64,000 bases of DNA. It comes from Phoebastria nigripes. Taxonomy: Eukaryota; Chordata; Aves; Procellariiformes; Diomedeidae. Made by a program: the position numbers and the translations under genes. The notes under the pieces are model-generated. The model saw only the letters and a program-made list of their open reading frames with translations, made no database searches and had not been told where the DNA came from. Shown here piece by piece: positions 50,804-62,619 of the stretch. The first letter of the stretch is position 1. Each line of letters starts with the position of its first letter. The stretch spans positions 62,001 through 126,000 of the forward strand of contig JAYKAV010001787.1 of the NCBI GenBank assembly GCA_035582835.1. Direction: 5' to 3'.

Positions 50804-50830
50804 GGGGGGGGGGGGGGGGGGGGGGGGGGG
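50804..50830 (+). repeat. Poly-G run, 27 bases, next to a pyrimidine-rich stretch
   Basis: A run of 27 G is preceded by about 30 bases dominated by T and C (CCTCCCTTTCTTTTTCCTTT then CCCCAGCAGGA). The junction gives a strand asymmetry of the kind that forms quadruplex or triplex DNA. The pyrimidine tract plus CAG also looks like a splice acceptor, but the G run after it makes a real exon unlikely. Confidence 0.9.
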
Positions 50831-51150
50831 CGGAAATCAGAAAATGAATCCTTTGTCCTGAAGATAAATGTGGGAATTTACAATGAGGATGGAACTACAT
50901 AGAGAAACAAGCACAAAGTATCCTTCATTATATATGGGATTTAATGCTCAGGTGAAGCGATTCTTGTTCAAATCACTGGAAAAGTATCTTGCCACATACT
51001 AGGTTAGGCATGGGTGTTGGAGAGCGTTCAGGAGTTCTCTCTACACAAAATAGTCGGCCAAGGATTATCCACTGGAGGGGAGCGAGGGGGACGTCATTAA
51101 CTGCAATCAGGTTTTTGGCAACGGGAGGGGGCATTTGCACACAGACACCT

Positions 51151-51231
51151 TGTTTTCCTTTTTCTGTTGTTTTTTTTTTTTCTTTGTTTTTGTTTTTTGT
51201 TTATTTGTTTGTTTTGTTTTGTTTTGTTTTT
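51151..51231 (+). repeat. T-rich (TTTTG)n tract; A-rich tail if read on minus
   Basis: An 81-bp T-rich tract that becomes an ordered TTTTG pentamer series at about 51209-51229. On the minus strand it is (CAAAA)n and A-rich, directly following a GC-rich block that occupies about 51232-51430 of the plus strand. The arrangement is that of a retroposed RNA-derived unit with a degenerate A-tail, but the GC-rich body was not recognised. Confidence 0.85.
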
Positions 51232-51430
51232 CCCAGAGGGACTTTGCTCCGGGGAAGCTGCAGTGTCTCACTGCAGGGCCAGCTGCTCTAACACAGGGCT
51301 GGGTGACCGAGGAGCAGAGCAGGAGCGTGCCAGCAGCGGGGTACCTGCTCTGCACAGGGTGCCTTCGCCTGGGCACACAGCTGCACGGGTGCTCACAGCA
51401 AGAGATGGTCTCCAGATCTGTCATGGCAAT
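51232..51430 (-). other. GC-rich block ending in an A-rich tail on minus strand; possible retrocopy
   Basis: Read on the minus strand, about 200 bp of GC-rich sequence ends ...AAAGTCCCTCTGGG and runs straight into (AAAAC)n and poly-A (plus 51151-51231). An 8-bp match CTTGTTTT occurs at both 51149-51156 and 51550-51557 and might be a worn target-site duplication, though a T-rich 8-mer can recur by chance. No parent RNA or gene was recognised. Confidence 0.2.
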
Positions 51431-51599
51431 GTAAGGGTACAGCACACACACACTCCTGCTACACAACACACCACTTACAAGGAGAAAATGGAGAATCCCA
51501 GCTGCCTCCTTACTTGGGGTAACAGGGGGATGACCCGACTTCAGATAAGCTTGTTTTGATTAATAGTGGCCTCCTCTCCCAGTAACAAAACCCATGAAA

Positions 51600-54500
51600 A
51601 GCATATGCAGCTCCAAACAGCATTTCAAGTCTCAGTTGGACCCCAGGTCACCAGCCCTGGGTCTGCATGTGGAGTGCTTGTACGCTTCGTCACTGGGACA
51701 TCACCATGAGCTCCTCTTTCATCTCAGCGGTTTTATACCAAACACCCCAAGCATCAGCTCTGGAGCGTAAGTGCTGCACAGGAAACTACATCACTAAAAA
51801 ACCCGTTTTTTTCCCCCCTCCAGTATAACTTTCTTATTAAAATTAAGCCAAGTACAAACTACCAGCCCTGAATTTCTTTCATCAAATACAGTATAACTGA
51901 AGAGGTTTTTGACATACCACATGACACCCTACAGGTCTGAGAACAATGCACGGTGCTGATAACCTCTGCTAACTCCCATTCATTCTCAGGTTGAAAAGCT
52001 GGCATCAGTTACGTGGGCTTTGTGCCCACATATAGCACATAAGAGTCTTTTTCATTGTTGTGGTTGAATTATAGATAAACAGCAGAAGGGGAATAATAAT
52101 CTTATAATAATAGAATATATGACAGATGTACTACTGGAAGTCATTCACATGCTCCAGTGATGAGCATGGTTCAAAGCCTATCTGGAATAGCCTTCCATCT
52201 TGCTAATAAATATTCAGAGACTTTTTAATCTTCAAGGACATAATATTGAACATCTGACAGAAAATTCAGTGTAGATCCATAAGCGGTTTTAATTACATTT
52301 CAATCGGAAGTAGATTTCATAATGTTTTATAGCAAGCAGTGCCTTTGCCAGAAGACACAGAACTTTCTTGGCCAAAGTAGTCAGCGGTTAACTGCAAGTC
52401 CGACAAAATAAACAGAATACTGATTATGATTCAAGTATAGTGTAAGTTATTTTCTATTCAGTAAGGAAGAATTGATATTCCCAGCAGTGTCACTTATACT
52501 GTAATGATTATTGCACATAAGACAACTTAAGAAAATGATGGAAAAACAAATCAGATGGGCTGCGGATCATTGGCTTATCTTGACTGCTCACCTTGAGGAC
52601 AGAGTTGGGGAAACATAATACATAGCACCGGATGTCAGGGTGCTTGATACCTCTGCTCTCCTTCCACCTCCCTGATATTTCATATTAAAATTTCAAAACA
52701 GAAATAAACATTTCCAGCAGGGATAAAGCATGAAGCAGCACATCTTGCCAGTCTAAGGATGTTTGCTTAATTAAAAACAATGATAACTTGCTGTGACAGA
52801 AGATAATTAAAGGGGTATAAATTGTATAAGAACTTGGCTTTGTCTAATGCTCTCATTTTATATACACATCTATTCATGAGCCATATGAGAAAAATGTTGC
52901 CACAGCTCCATGGCTTTTGTTAGCTGACACCTCAGAACTGATGACCAAGTGCTAAAGCAATGCAGTGGAAGACTGGGCCCAATATCATGGCACAATCTAA
53001 TGGAAATCAATAGGAATTCTGCCACTGATTTTTCAGCATGTATTGGATGGACCTTTTATCACATGCATAAGCCTGAATAATGGGAATGGAGGTTAACCAA
53101 TCAGTGATGTAATGATAATCTCCTTATGCGGAGATGGAATCATCCCAATCAGAGTTTGTAACAAAAAAATGAGTTGGCCTCACATTCTTCTCCGGCGACA
53201 TCCACAATCAGCCAATGTACTGTACATTAAGTGCTGCACGTCTTATCTAACTGATAGAATTTGCTGCAAGAGGCTTGGTTAACCATGTTTGGTTTTGCTT
53301 TAGGGCCAGTAAAAATGACAGTCAGAGTCACCACTGAACCTGAAATGTCATTGCGAAGTTTCACACATACCCTTTCAGAATCATTAAGTTTTTCCTCAGA
53401 TTTATTTCAAAGGTCTGCATCATTAGTTTAAGATCTCCTCTAATTGCAGCTTCCTTGCAGGACCTCCTAGTCTTTGCTCCGTTTTACATGGTAAAAAGTC
53501 TCTTAACTTTTAAAGAAGAGTTGGCCTTGCAAAAAATGAGAGAATGCATGAATTTTGTAGTTGATTACTTCTTCAAGAAAATGCACCACTACTTTAAACC
53601 CCTTGAGCTGTTGAGGTAGAGGTAGTGCTTGGTATTTCAGTGCTTTTGGTTATTTCATCTCCCTACCCAACCACTTTTTTTTCCTTTCTTTTTTTAAATG
53701 TAACATCTATTTCTATTCTTGCAAATGGATTGTTCAAACAGTAGACATGATACTGGTCATTCTCTCTCACTTTCTCAGATTAAGGCACACTTTTGGCAAT
53801 GAGAAAATGAACACTTGCTCTGAGTTTGACAGTTGTAAAGGATGTTTATTTCCTAGGGCTTTGTTTATAAGACTGCAGTGTTTAAAAGATTATTTTATGC
53901 TGCTTTTGGCAAAAGTCACAGTTTGTTTAAGTGCTACTGTTATTATTGTTCACCAAAACAATATTTAGGGCCCATATATTGGGTTACAGAAGAGCAAATA
54001 ACATGCAATGAAAGTATAGAAAGACACAACCAACTTACTGTCTGCCTTTGTTTATGCTTTTTGATTTTCCTACCTCCTTCACTCAAGGGTAATCCTCTGA
54101 AACACACAGATGTTTCAGTTGATTATCCCTTTATCTGGCAGAAGTAGCCTCTGACCTAGTGAGTATTGCTATTTCAGCATTGAGATAGCAGGGAATGGTT
54201 AGTGATCAGTTTGACACCTTTTTTTCCCAGAAAGTATTTTCCATCATCACCTCTTCAATAAGATCAACAAGAGGGAAGAACATGCAGATGACCATGCAAG
54301 CCAAGCATAACTTGAAAGCATGCTGTTAGGCAGGCTAGCAGGGGAAGCATGGTCATTGTGTTCTGTTACAGCAGCTACTGAAATACAGATACTGATGCTG
54401 GAAAAGGACTTTCCAACTGGTGGAACTCAACATCATGGAAACTCCTCCAGTGATGCTATACCTGATGGTGAAGGTGAAATTTAGACCTCCATATAGTCTA

Positions 54501-56650
54501 GGTGCACCTTCTTCCTTCTTTGGAGTGTTTTAAGAAAAGCAGTTGACATCATATTGAAGATTAAGGCTTCTGGGACTTGTGGGCTTCTAGGTTCAAGACC
54601 CAACCTGAATCAGTTGAGTTCAGACTAATAAAACTCTGAGTATTTCTATGCAACATAGTCTGAAGCCCAAAGCGGTACTTCATAAAAGTAGGATACCAGC
54701 ATAAGGTGCTTTGCAGAAATGTATAAACTCCTTTGTATGATGAACATTGTAAAGATGTACTCTAGCTGGCAAGTCTATTAGCATTGCTAATAAAAATAGA
54801 AGCCTGCCATCCCTCCAAAGTAGAGGTTAACAAGCTTTCTGTGGAATGCAGAAAATCTTCAAGGAGACGCAAGCAGGAACTTCCGAAGCACTCCCTGCCT
54901 CATTCCCTATTTTAGCTGATAACCACCACTATGTGCGTTCAGCCTGGNGGACACTAAACAGATGAATCTACACCTAGAACCAAGGCCACCTCTTGGCAGC
55001 CTGACGCGGAGGGGAAAAAAAAGAAAGTCTTTCAAAGCCTTGAACAAAGAGCCAGTCTCCCTGTTTTCTAGTGCCACTGGAGCGTTTCTTCCAGACAGTG
55101 TTCGCGCCTCTGACGGACAAACAAAATGGCAAGCCCTAGCTGCTGCTGGTCCACAGCCCTGAAGCTACAAGGCTGTCCTTGCCAGACCAGGGCATCAGTA
55201 GGTCCAAGGGCAAGCGCTCCTTGATGGGCTCTTCGTGGAAATTCACGTTTCCGTGTCCAGCCCGTGCAGTGCTCCTGTAAAGCCCTGGATGGANGTGCTC
55301 CAACTTTTAGGGTAAAGTGCTCAAAACCAGCCTGATTTCTGGGGTGTGAGCCCATGCTGAGCTGCACCGATGTAAGACAGCAATAACAGGTACAGAAATG
55401 AAGGAAGCCAAAGTAATATTGTTTGCTACATGAATACTGAATATATAAAAAAAGAATCCTGTAGATGCATCATTCTTATATTTATAAAGGTCTCTAGCTA
55501 AGGAGACATACACAGAGAGTAGCTAAACTCATAAAAGGGTGAAAACCTTCCAATTAGTGCTCCATAGCCAGCCCTACTGACCATAACAGATCCAACAGTT
55601 ACCCGTAATTGAAATGCCCACAAAAATCTCCACCTCAGCTGTCTTTAAATTACTGACCGTAACACTACTGTGAAATGCTGTTTTTCTAATACAGTGACAA
55701 AAACTGATACAAGAAAAGTACAGAAATGAAGAAAGTGGAAAAGGTGATGATGCAGAGGTACCATGTCAGTAAAAAAATATTTGAGGGAAAAAAACCCTGA
55801 AACTGTATACGCATCACTTGAACATTAAAAAATAGTAGAGCTATGACTTTGTACTACCTTATTTAGGAGATTCAAAGCAGCAGGCATGCATTTCATGCCA
55901 CTGATCATAAAGCCTTCCTGGGATGAGAAATAGTTATTAGAAAGGAATATAAATGTGCAAGAGGTAATTTTTTTTTCTTTTTTTTTCCCTTTTGAACAAG
56001 GAAATATATTGCCACAGGAGTACAGTCTGGTGACTAAGGTCCTGAAGGGGCTATAGTCCCAGCTAAACCACTGATTTGTTATGCTGTACTCTCGGGAAAC
56101 TGCTTGTCCTTTACATCCTACAGCTTTGCTGTTTCTGTAATGGATAAAATTATGTTTACATACTTACCAGGAATGTTGTGAAATCTGTTAATATTTATAG
56201 AAAACTTTGTGAGCCCTAAGAAAATCTTATCATTTCCATATGGCCCATTAAAACAATTAAAATCTCCCCTAATAATTTAAACTAAATTTAAACAGCTGGC
56301 TACCTATTTCATTTGTGGTTTCAACACACGTTTTATTTTTCCCTAGAGTGGTTTCCTGTCTACCGCAATAGCACGAAGTCCTGAATCTGCAAATACGTAC
56401 AGATGGGTAGTTTCACACCTGCGATTCGTCCCACTGGAAGGCAGTGGAGCTGCTTGGGCAAGCAATTAGGATGTGTACGAACGCTGGTGGAATTAAACCC
56501 TAGATTTTCTTGTAGGGTATTCCCTCACAGGGGCCACTAACACCGATTTCAAAGGACTGAAGAATGAGGTCTGGGCTTCATCTGCCATGGCAACAATATA
56601 CTGCAGATAGGAAATTACAGCTCCTGGGATTCAGATACAGTGAGTATTTC
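51600..56650. other. Unique non-coding DNA, no gene seen
   Basis: Apart from the candidate element at 52980-53290, frames are short. The ATG-started frame at 54962-55162 (66 codons, basic N-terminal third with RRGKKRKSFK) is unrecognised and treated as chance. Confidence 0.45.
52980..53290. promoter_or_regulatory. Candidate conserved non-coding element with small inverted repeats
   Basis: Unique sequence with a CCAATCAGTGATG stretch (53098-53110, containing a CCAAT core), GATA-like AATGATAATC and TTATCTAACTGATAG, and two small dyads: ATCTCC-TTATGC-GGAGAT at 53118-53135 and AATGTAC-T-GTACATT at 53214-53228. It contains no recognised repeat and no open frame of interest. The enhancer role is inference. 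Confidence 0.2.
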
Positions 56651-56660
56651 CCCAAACCAG

Positions 56661-56703
56661 TAATTCCACCTAGAGAGAGTTGTAATTCCACCTAGAGAGA
56701 GTT
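56661..56703 (+). repeat. Tandem duplication, 22-bp unit x2
   Basis: TAATTCCACCTAGAGAGAGT followed by TG, then the same 20 bases followed by TC. The two near-perfect copies lie just upstream of the candidate acceptor and open frame at 56753. Confidence 0.92.
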
Positions 56704-57057
56704 CTTGTTCTGCCGGGGCATCTCTTGTTTTGCTGTCATTTTCTGACACAGTCTACTTCTTTTATGACTCTTCGCTTGCCAAAAAAAGAAAAGCAAAAAT
56801 TTCCATAGCAGCTCTGTTGGCCAAAGAAAACTTCGGGGATATAGCAGGTTTTTTAGCATCAACCCGCTGTCTTCCCATAGCAGGGGGGTTTATAGCCCCT
56901 CTTCTTATACCTTGCTTGTTCAGAAATTTCTGTATGTCTATAAATGTTCCTGCTGGGAGACTGGACTCCAAGGAAAGACTCTTCAGGATTGATCGCTTCC
57001 CAGCAGTTAACAAGAAGGACAAAATGGGTTTGGCTGATCTGTGCTCCTGTTTTGCAG

Positions 57058-57138
57058 CACTGAAGAGACTGGAGATGCCAGAGAAAGCAGCACAGGCAGT
57101 GCTTCCACTGCTGGAGCCAGATTTGCTTTCTTACCTCG
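57058..57138 (+). other. Candidate internal coding exon (exon 1 of a phase-matched pair)
   Basis: An 81-bp segment bounded by a good acceptor (CTCCTGTTTTGCAG ending at 57057) and a consensus donor (CTCG then GTGAGT from 57139). One frame is open and reads from CTGAAGAGACTGGAGATG to CTTTCTTACCTC, ending with one base of a split codon. The product would be a Leu/Glu/Ala-rich helix-like stretch (LKRLEMPEKAAQ, then LLEPDLLSYL). The same frame is open back to about 56730, but that upstream part starts only with TTG. Base composition is richer in G and C than the flanks. I recognise no homologue. It may be a pseudo-exon. Confidence 0.2.
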
Positions 57139-58829
57139 GTGAGTGTCTGTGGCTGTCACAGACACGAGTGCTTCCCATTGAATAGGGTGCCCTTTGACAA
57201 AGGCTCTGTCCTCAAACACGCTTACTGGGCTACTAAAGGCAATAGCCTAATATATTTATATCATGTGATGGTGCAAGTGAAAAAAGAAATCAAAGCTTAC
57301 CCTGAAGTTAGCACTGAAATCCAAACCTCTCAAAGCCAAGGGTAGGCAAGAGTGTTACACCAGGGATCATTTCTAAGCACAAGGCATAGCACAGANTATA
57401 AAACCATTAAAAGGCTTTCAGAAGATGTGTAAAGAAAACCATTATAATCCTCAGCCTGCCCATGCGATGATCCTTTTCAGTGAAGAAAACCAAACCCAAA
57501 TAACTACTTATCGCTTCTTCCCATTCCATGCTCCTGGTTTTGGAAAAAGGGACAGGCAGTCAGTCCCTCCCATTGCTACTCTTGCCCAGCTGAGCTGTGG
57601 CCATTTTATCAATTACAGCTACATGCTTCTGCTTTTCATTCTCATCTTCTTTGCCTGGAGTCAAACTGGTGGTGGAAGAGGTTAAACAAACAGACACCCT
57701 GAGCACATGCGCAGGTGTGTGCAGGCACGCTATTCCCTTCACTTCTTCGGAGTAAGGGTGAGGGGAGGTTGCTTTATGGGCATCCCACTGCATCCTGCTG
57801 TTTTCTGTTCAGAACATAAATACAGGACACCAGAAACTCTCCTGAGAAAACAAGCACCACTTTCTCTTCCAGTCTTCACACAGTCAATCCAGTTCTTCAT
57901 TGCACACTACTATTTCAAATAAAAAAAAAAAATCTGCTGACCATCATTTGAAAGTATATTCCCTCCTCGCTCCACTCTCAAACAAAAGATGAATCAAACG
58001 TTGAAAACTTAGAAGTCTTCCCCACTGAATGTTTACGCACGTAGTGTTTTTGGAAAACCACTGAAGATTCATAGATTTCTTACAAATAAATATTTACAAA
58101 TTAATTCCAATTAACTGACTGTATTTGGACAAGGATTCATATCAGAAAGTACATCCTCATGTGTGCTATGGGGAGACTTTATGTCAGTGGGACAATTACA
58201 AGAGCAATGCTCCAAAGGCAATCACAAAACAGGATTTCCAGGCAAATATGCTAAAATGCTGACTAGTAACTGCATTCTTGTGTAGATAAGGGAGCGGACA
58301 GAGATGAAAGCTTCAGCCCGCAGCTCACCCAGCGGGTACGTGTTTAAAGTCGAGGCTGCCCTGTCTATAGCAAGCTACATTCAAGTATATAGCATTATTT
58401 AGCTAATCCAGGCAAAGACAGAGGCTCAGGAAGCTCAATATACTTATGAAAAACAAAGACTGTTTCATACTGAGTTGGGTTGAAGACTGTTTTCATTTCA
58501 CTCAGAAACATATCTCCCTCTGCATATAATAACAGTCTGTAAATTCTCCTCTAGCTAACCAGAAGCAAATACATCTGAGTGGCTTGATAAGGTAATGGGA
58601 GATAAGAAGCATCCATACCTTCCAGGCTGAGCTCCTGGAACACCTAAGGATGTTTGGAGGAAAACATTAAGCAAAAGCAAACAAATCACAAGCTTTCCTG
58701 ACCCTAGACCCCCAAATTCAAGGAAGCTGTACCTGAGTAAAGCCAGAAATTGGGCTCCTTATTACAGTGTATGCAAGACAATTAGAAGAAATCATTTTCT
58801 GTACTCTTATATGAAATCCAGGCTTGACT

Positions 58830-59290
58830 TGGACCTATAATTTGAAATAAGCTTCATTTTAATGACTTAAATTTCACTGCTAATAAGAGCAGTCCAATCA
58901 AACTACAGGCAAAGGGTGTGAAATAATTTACAGGTTTTGTCTGAAAAGGTCAAGGTCTTAAACAAAGAAAAGTGACTTTTCCTACCAAATTGCTTGCCCC
59001 TTGCTGTGTAAAACTAATAGACAGCTATGAAAAATAATACCTGTCTTTTCTGCCCAAAGTATCTTGTTTACCAAACACACAGACATATTAATTACCAATC
59101 AGCTGCTGCCAAAATGAACAACACGTGGCTGACAGAGGTCCCCATTGCCAGACAGTGAAAGCAAACTTAGTTCTTTCCACCGAAGTTAATGAAGCTATGA
59201 CAATTTAAATTAGCTGTGAACCTACCCCAATTATCTTTTAGCTTTCCTGCACAAGGACATTCAGGAAAGTTAAGCAGAACTAAGTAAAAA
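58830..59290. promoter_or_regulatory. Candidate conserved non-coding element
   Basis: Unique AT-rich DNA with TTTTAATGACTTAAATTT, GGTCAAGGTCTTAAAC (nuclear-receptor-like TCAAGGTC), ATTAATTACCAATCAGCTGC (homeodomain and E-box) and AACACGTGGCTG (CACGTG E-box). It lies inside the hypothetical intron between the two phase-matched exon candidates. Confidence 0.17.
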
Positions 59291-59417
59291 GCCGCCAAGT
59301 TAGAAGAGAGTGAGGCATGTTGAACTTTGCATGGATTTCTTTCGCTCCTCAGTTGGGTGTTTAACAGGTTTGTTTATTTTTCTTTGCTATGCTAGATAAT
59401 TTGGTTTGGCTTTGCAG

Positions 59418-59590
59418 GACCCTCTCCTGCATACGAACTGCTGGCGCTTAGAGCAGCTATCGCCTTTGGGATGTATATTTACTTGGCACCTCTCTTCTGT
59501 GCAACTGTTCTCTCTGTTCTTGTGGCATTCCTCATCCGCCCTCTTTTTCCACCCTTGTTAAGCTCTCCACATACCCAATATTTTCAGTGA
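59418..59590 (+). other. Candidate terminal coding exon with hydrophobic segment (exon 2 of pair)
   Basis: The acceptor TTTGGTTTGGCTTTGCAG ends at 59417. The exon starts with GA, which completes the split G of the candidate exon at 57058-57138 into a glycine codon. The frame then stays open for 56 codons to TGA at 59588-59590. The predicted peptide starts PSPAYELLALRAAIAFG, continues with a hydrophobic run (YIYLAPLFCATVLSVLVAFL) able to span a membrane, and ends with a short polar tail. The implied intron is 2,279 bp and GT-AG. Pyrimidine-rich DNA gives hydrophobic translations by chance, so this is weak evidence. Confidence 0.18.
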
Positions 59591-59816
59591 CACACCAGCC
59601 CGGTGAGACCCCCCTGGCATCTGTGAAGGCAACCCTTGAGCTGCACAGCAGACTTTCTCCTGCTGGCTTATCAGGCGACACATTTCGTGTGTGATACTCG
59701 TCTAGAAGAATTCAATTTGGAGCTTTTAAAGACATCTTCCACTGGAGATCTCTTCTCCGTTACATCTCAGAAATGCTGCTGGGAAGAGCAAGTATTTGAG
59801 AAGGTTTTGTTTTTTT

Positions 59817-59818
<2 letters not shown>

Positions 59819-59849
<31 letters not shown>
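59819..59849 (+). repeat. Poly-T tract, 31 bases (possible A-tail on minus strand)
   Basis: 31 consecutive T preceded by GTTTTGTTTTTTTGG. On the minus strand this is a poly-A tail followed by CCAAAAAAACAAAAC. About 40 bases before that tail on the minus strand lies AATAAAG (plus strand 59891-59896 TTTATT), compatible with, but farther than usual for, a polyadenylation signal of a retrocopy. No parent gene was recognised. Confidence 0.85.
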
Positions 59850-59851
<2 letters not shown>

Positions 59852-61122
59852 TTGAGAGGCATGGCCTGGGCTTTGAGGGAGATAATAAGCTTTATTCTTT
59901 AGGACTGCAGTGCTGATATGACTTTGCTAAGGGCCAGATCCAGAAAACGGTTAACTCAAATTCCAAAGCTGTCATTTACAAACCTGAGTGAGGAGCTGAA
60001 AGCATATTGCATGGACAAATGCAGATATAGGAATAACGGATGAGTTGTCCTGGCTTTGTGGCTCTTACAGTATAGCAGCTTGTATCCTGCTGGGTCAGAG
60101 CATAAGGGGCACGAGCACACACCTTTCTGCATCCCCCTCATGTATAAATACCCTGAGCTCCTTGTGTAAGGGATGGGAGGGCAACTCAGCGAAGCTGAGC
60201 AACTGCAACTGAAACACATAAGCACTTTAATGTCTTTCAAACCCATAAAAGCACTCTTCAAAACTTTCCCCTAGAGCTCTGACTATGCTCTGCTCTCCCA
60301 GCTAGTGATAGTCACACCTGAGTATCAATAGGATTCCCTGGGCCAAAGTGTCTTGGCCTCCCTGGGTGGGATGAGAGATGAAATTAATACATTTTAATAC
60401 TAGAAAAGAGAAGGCAACAAAGTCTAAAATACAGCGTTTTAATTCTGTGCAGTGAAAACTGATGAGTTGTGAGAAGCTGTAGTAAGGGGAGTAAATGAAG
60501 CTAGGAAATCATCCATACTGTTGAAGAGTTTAGCGTGGCATACCATTTGGAGCAAAGGAAATTAACTGCTGCATGACACTGGTGAATACATAATTCCTCA
60601 AATCTGTTTTGTGATTCATGTTCTTGTTAGAGAAGTAAAAGACAGGCCTCCATCCTACTTTGTAATGTCCCCTAGGCTTACCAACTTCTCCATTTTAACC
60701 ACATTTTAGTTTAAACCTACTTATTTCTGATCTTACCAGGGCTTTTCTCTCTTGCTGTGCCTCTACGCTAAACCTTGGTATTCACCAGCTCGCATCTCAT
60801 GAATAACATTACTGTCAAACTCTCCTAGGTTATAATTATATGAAACAAGATTTGAATGGGGAGACACCCAAGATGAAGACACCATATTTGAGACAAGAAA
60901 ATGTAACACCTACAAATGACCAGTTTAATCTTCCTAGAAAAACATTGATGATAATCTCATTCAATAGGCAAGTTTTGATTCTTTGTAGGAAGTGAAGGAG
61001 AATATACCTAAAATGTCTAACAGAGAGGCTTTATTTCGGGACATGGAGCTGACCAGCCCCAGGAACCCATTTTTGCCTGGTATCAGATGTGTGGGGATGT
61101 CACACAGGCCCTTTGTTTTTTT

Positions 61123-61144
61123 TGTGTGTGTGTGTGTGTGTGTG
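61123..61144 (+). repeat. (TG)11 microsatellite
   Basis: Eleven uninterrupted TG units preceded by a T run (TTTGTTTTTTT) and followed by AGACAG. A typical vertebrate dinucleotide microsatellite, probably length-polymorphic. Confidence 0.92.
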
Positions 61145-61924
61145 AGACAGAAGCTGCTGGAAAAGCCAGAACTTGTACATCGGGTGAATCTCTCTGTAGC
61201 TGACCCCAGTGAAGGGCATCAGCTGGCATAGACCTTGGTACCCTCTCAATGCCACAGGCAAACAAAATCAAGTCTTGTCTTTCACTGTGTTTCCCTGGAA
61301 GAAGCATATTGATTTAACAAGTCATACACTTGCCATTAAACTTTCAGTGAATGCACTTTCATTTCAAAGATACATTAGATATGTATGCCCACATCTATAC
61401 ATCTTCAGACTCGATCATACATCTCTCATAGATGCATCAAGCTGCAGTCCTTGTAAGTCGGGTGAAAGTCATGCATGTGTATTTATCACCATAATATCAC
61501 GAGCAAGCCAGCAGAGAGTACTGCACTGCAGAGCAACTCCTATTGCGTGCAGCATACCTCCTCGTGTTGAAAAGCTCCTGAAGCTTTGGAAACCGGATGT
61601 TTCTATAGAAATATATACTTGGTAATTTATAGTAGCTGAGGATCTGCCCTGCAGAGTTTATTATCCTTCTTTAGTGTCACTTACTTTCTTCCTTTTCTTT
61701 TTTCTCTCTTATACTCTGCCTATTTCTTTTTATCCTCCCAATGAAAATGTCAAATATAGAATCCAGCATAAGCATTGGACCACTCCACCAATATACAGCC
61801 AGTGATCGTACAGCAACCTCTATAGGTGCTTTCTGCTTCAAGGTATGAACTGATCATAAATTTGGGAAGAGAAGAATGTAGCACTAACTGTAAACTTTTT
61901 TCTACCCTAATGGAAGCAAAGCTG

Positions 61925-61928
<4 letters not shown>

Positions 61929-61956
<28 letters not shown>
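61929..61956 (+). repeat. Poly-A tract, 28 bases
   Basis: 28 consecutive A, then G and five more A. No AATAAA lies within the preceding 40 bases, so a processed-transcript tail is not strongly indicated; simple-sequence expansion is as likely. Confidence 0.9.
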
Positions 61957-61957
<1 letters not shown>

Positions 61958-62619
61958 AAAAAGCTTTAGGTAGCATGTAGTATGCTCTCAATATGCTCTG
62001 CTGTGCAAAGATTCTCATCCCCTTCTGATAATATGTGAGTTTATTGATTAACTATATAATTAACCCCCATAACACAGGGACTTGAAAGCTTCCTAGGTCT
62101 TCATTTTGTTAGCTTACTTTATCCTCTCCACACCCTGTCTTTCTTAGATTAAGGTCAGTCCCCCAGTATAAACACCTGAGTAAGAACTGTAATGGTTTGC
62201 AGGTTTCAATGTAGTTTCAACTTTTAAGTGTGAAAGCATAAAAAAAATCCTAATTGCAGCTGTCAGTAACAGTGTGGCAGCTACTGTTCACATCATTTGC
62301 AGCTTCTGTCGCAGGGAAGCACATCTGACTCACTTAGTACATAACACAGAACTTGCTATTTCAAGGCAGCCACTGTTTTAGTGGTCAGATATTTACTCAG
62401 CCTTCACCTGATAGTCTAAAATAAATATTCTTGAGCAATTGTACAAAAACACCTATGCTGAGAGCAAGTAAAAAAACCCCACTGTTTATAGTTTGCCGAT
62501 GCTTGGGAGAAAACACTCTACATAACATACCCCTAAACTGCTCTGACAATGGCTAAACTGGTTAGTGAAGCCAGAGAACGGATTTTAAAATACAAACCAC
62601 CATGTGATCAAGCCTAGGC

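Larger units (their letters stand above)
59860..62615. other. Unique non-coding DNA with microsatellites
   Basis: Contains the (TG)11 and A28 tracts and a TATAAATA word at 60143-60150. Frames are short; the 138-codon frame at 61209-61625 has no recognisable motif. Confidence 0.5.

Noticed and set aside
56531..56639. Exon-like segment between CCCTCACAG and GTGAGTATT
   Set aside because: All three frames contain a stop before the donor.
61209..61625. 138-codon plus-strand frame
   Set aside because: No motif or splice context, ordinary AT-rich chance frame.
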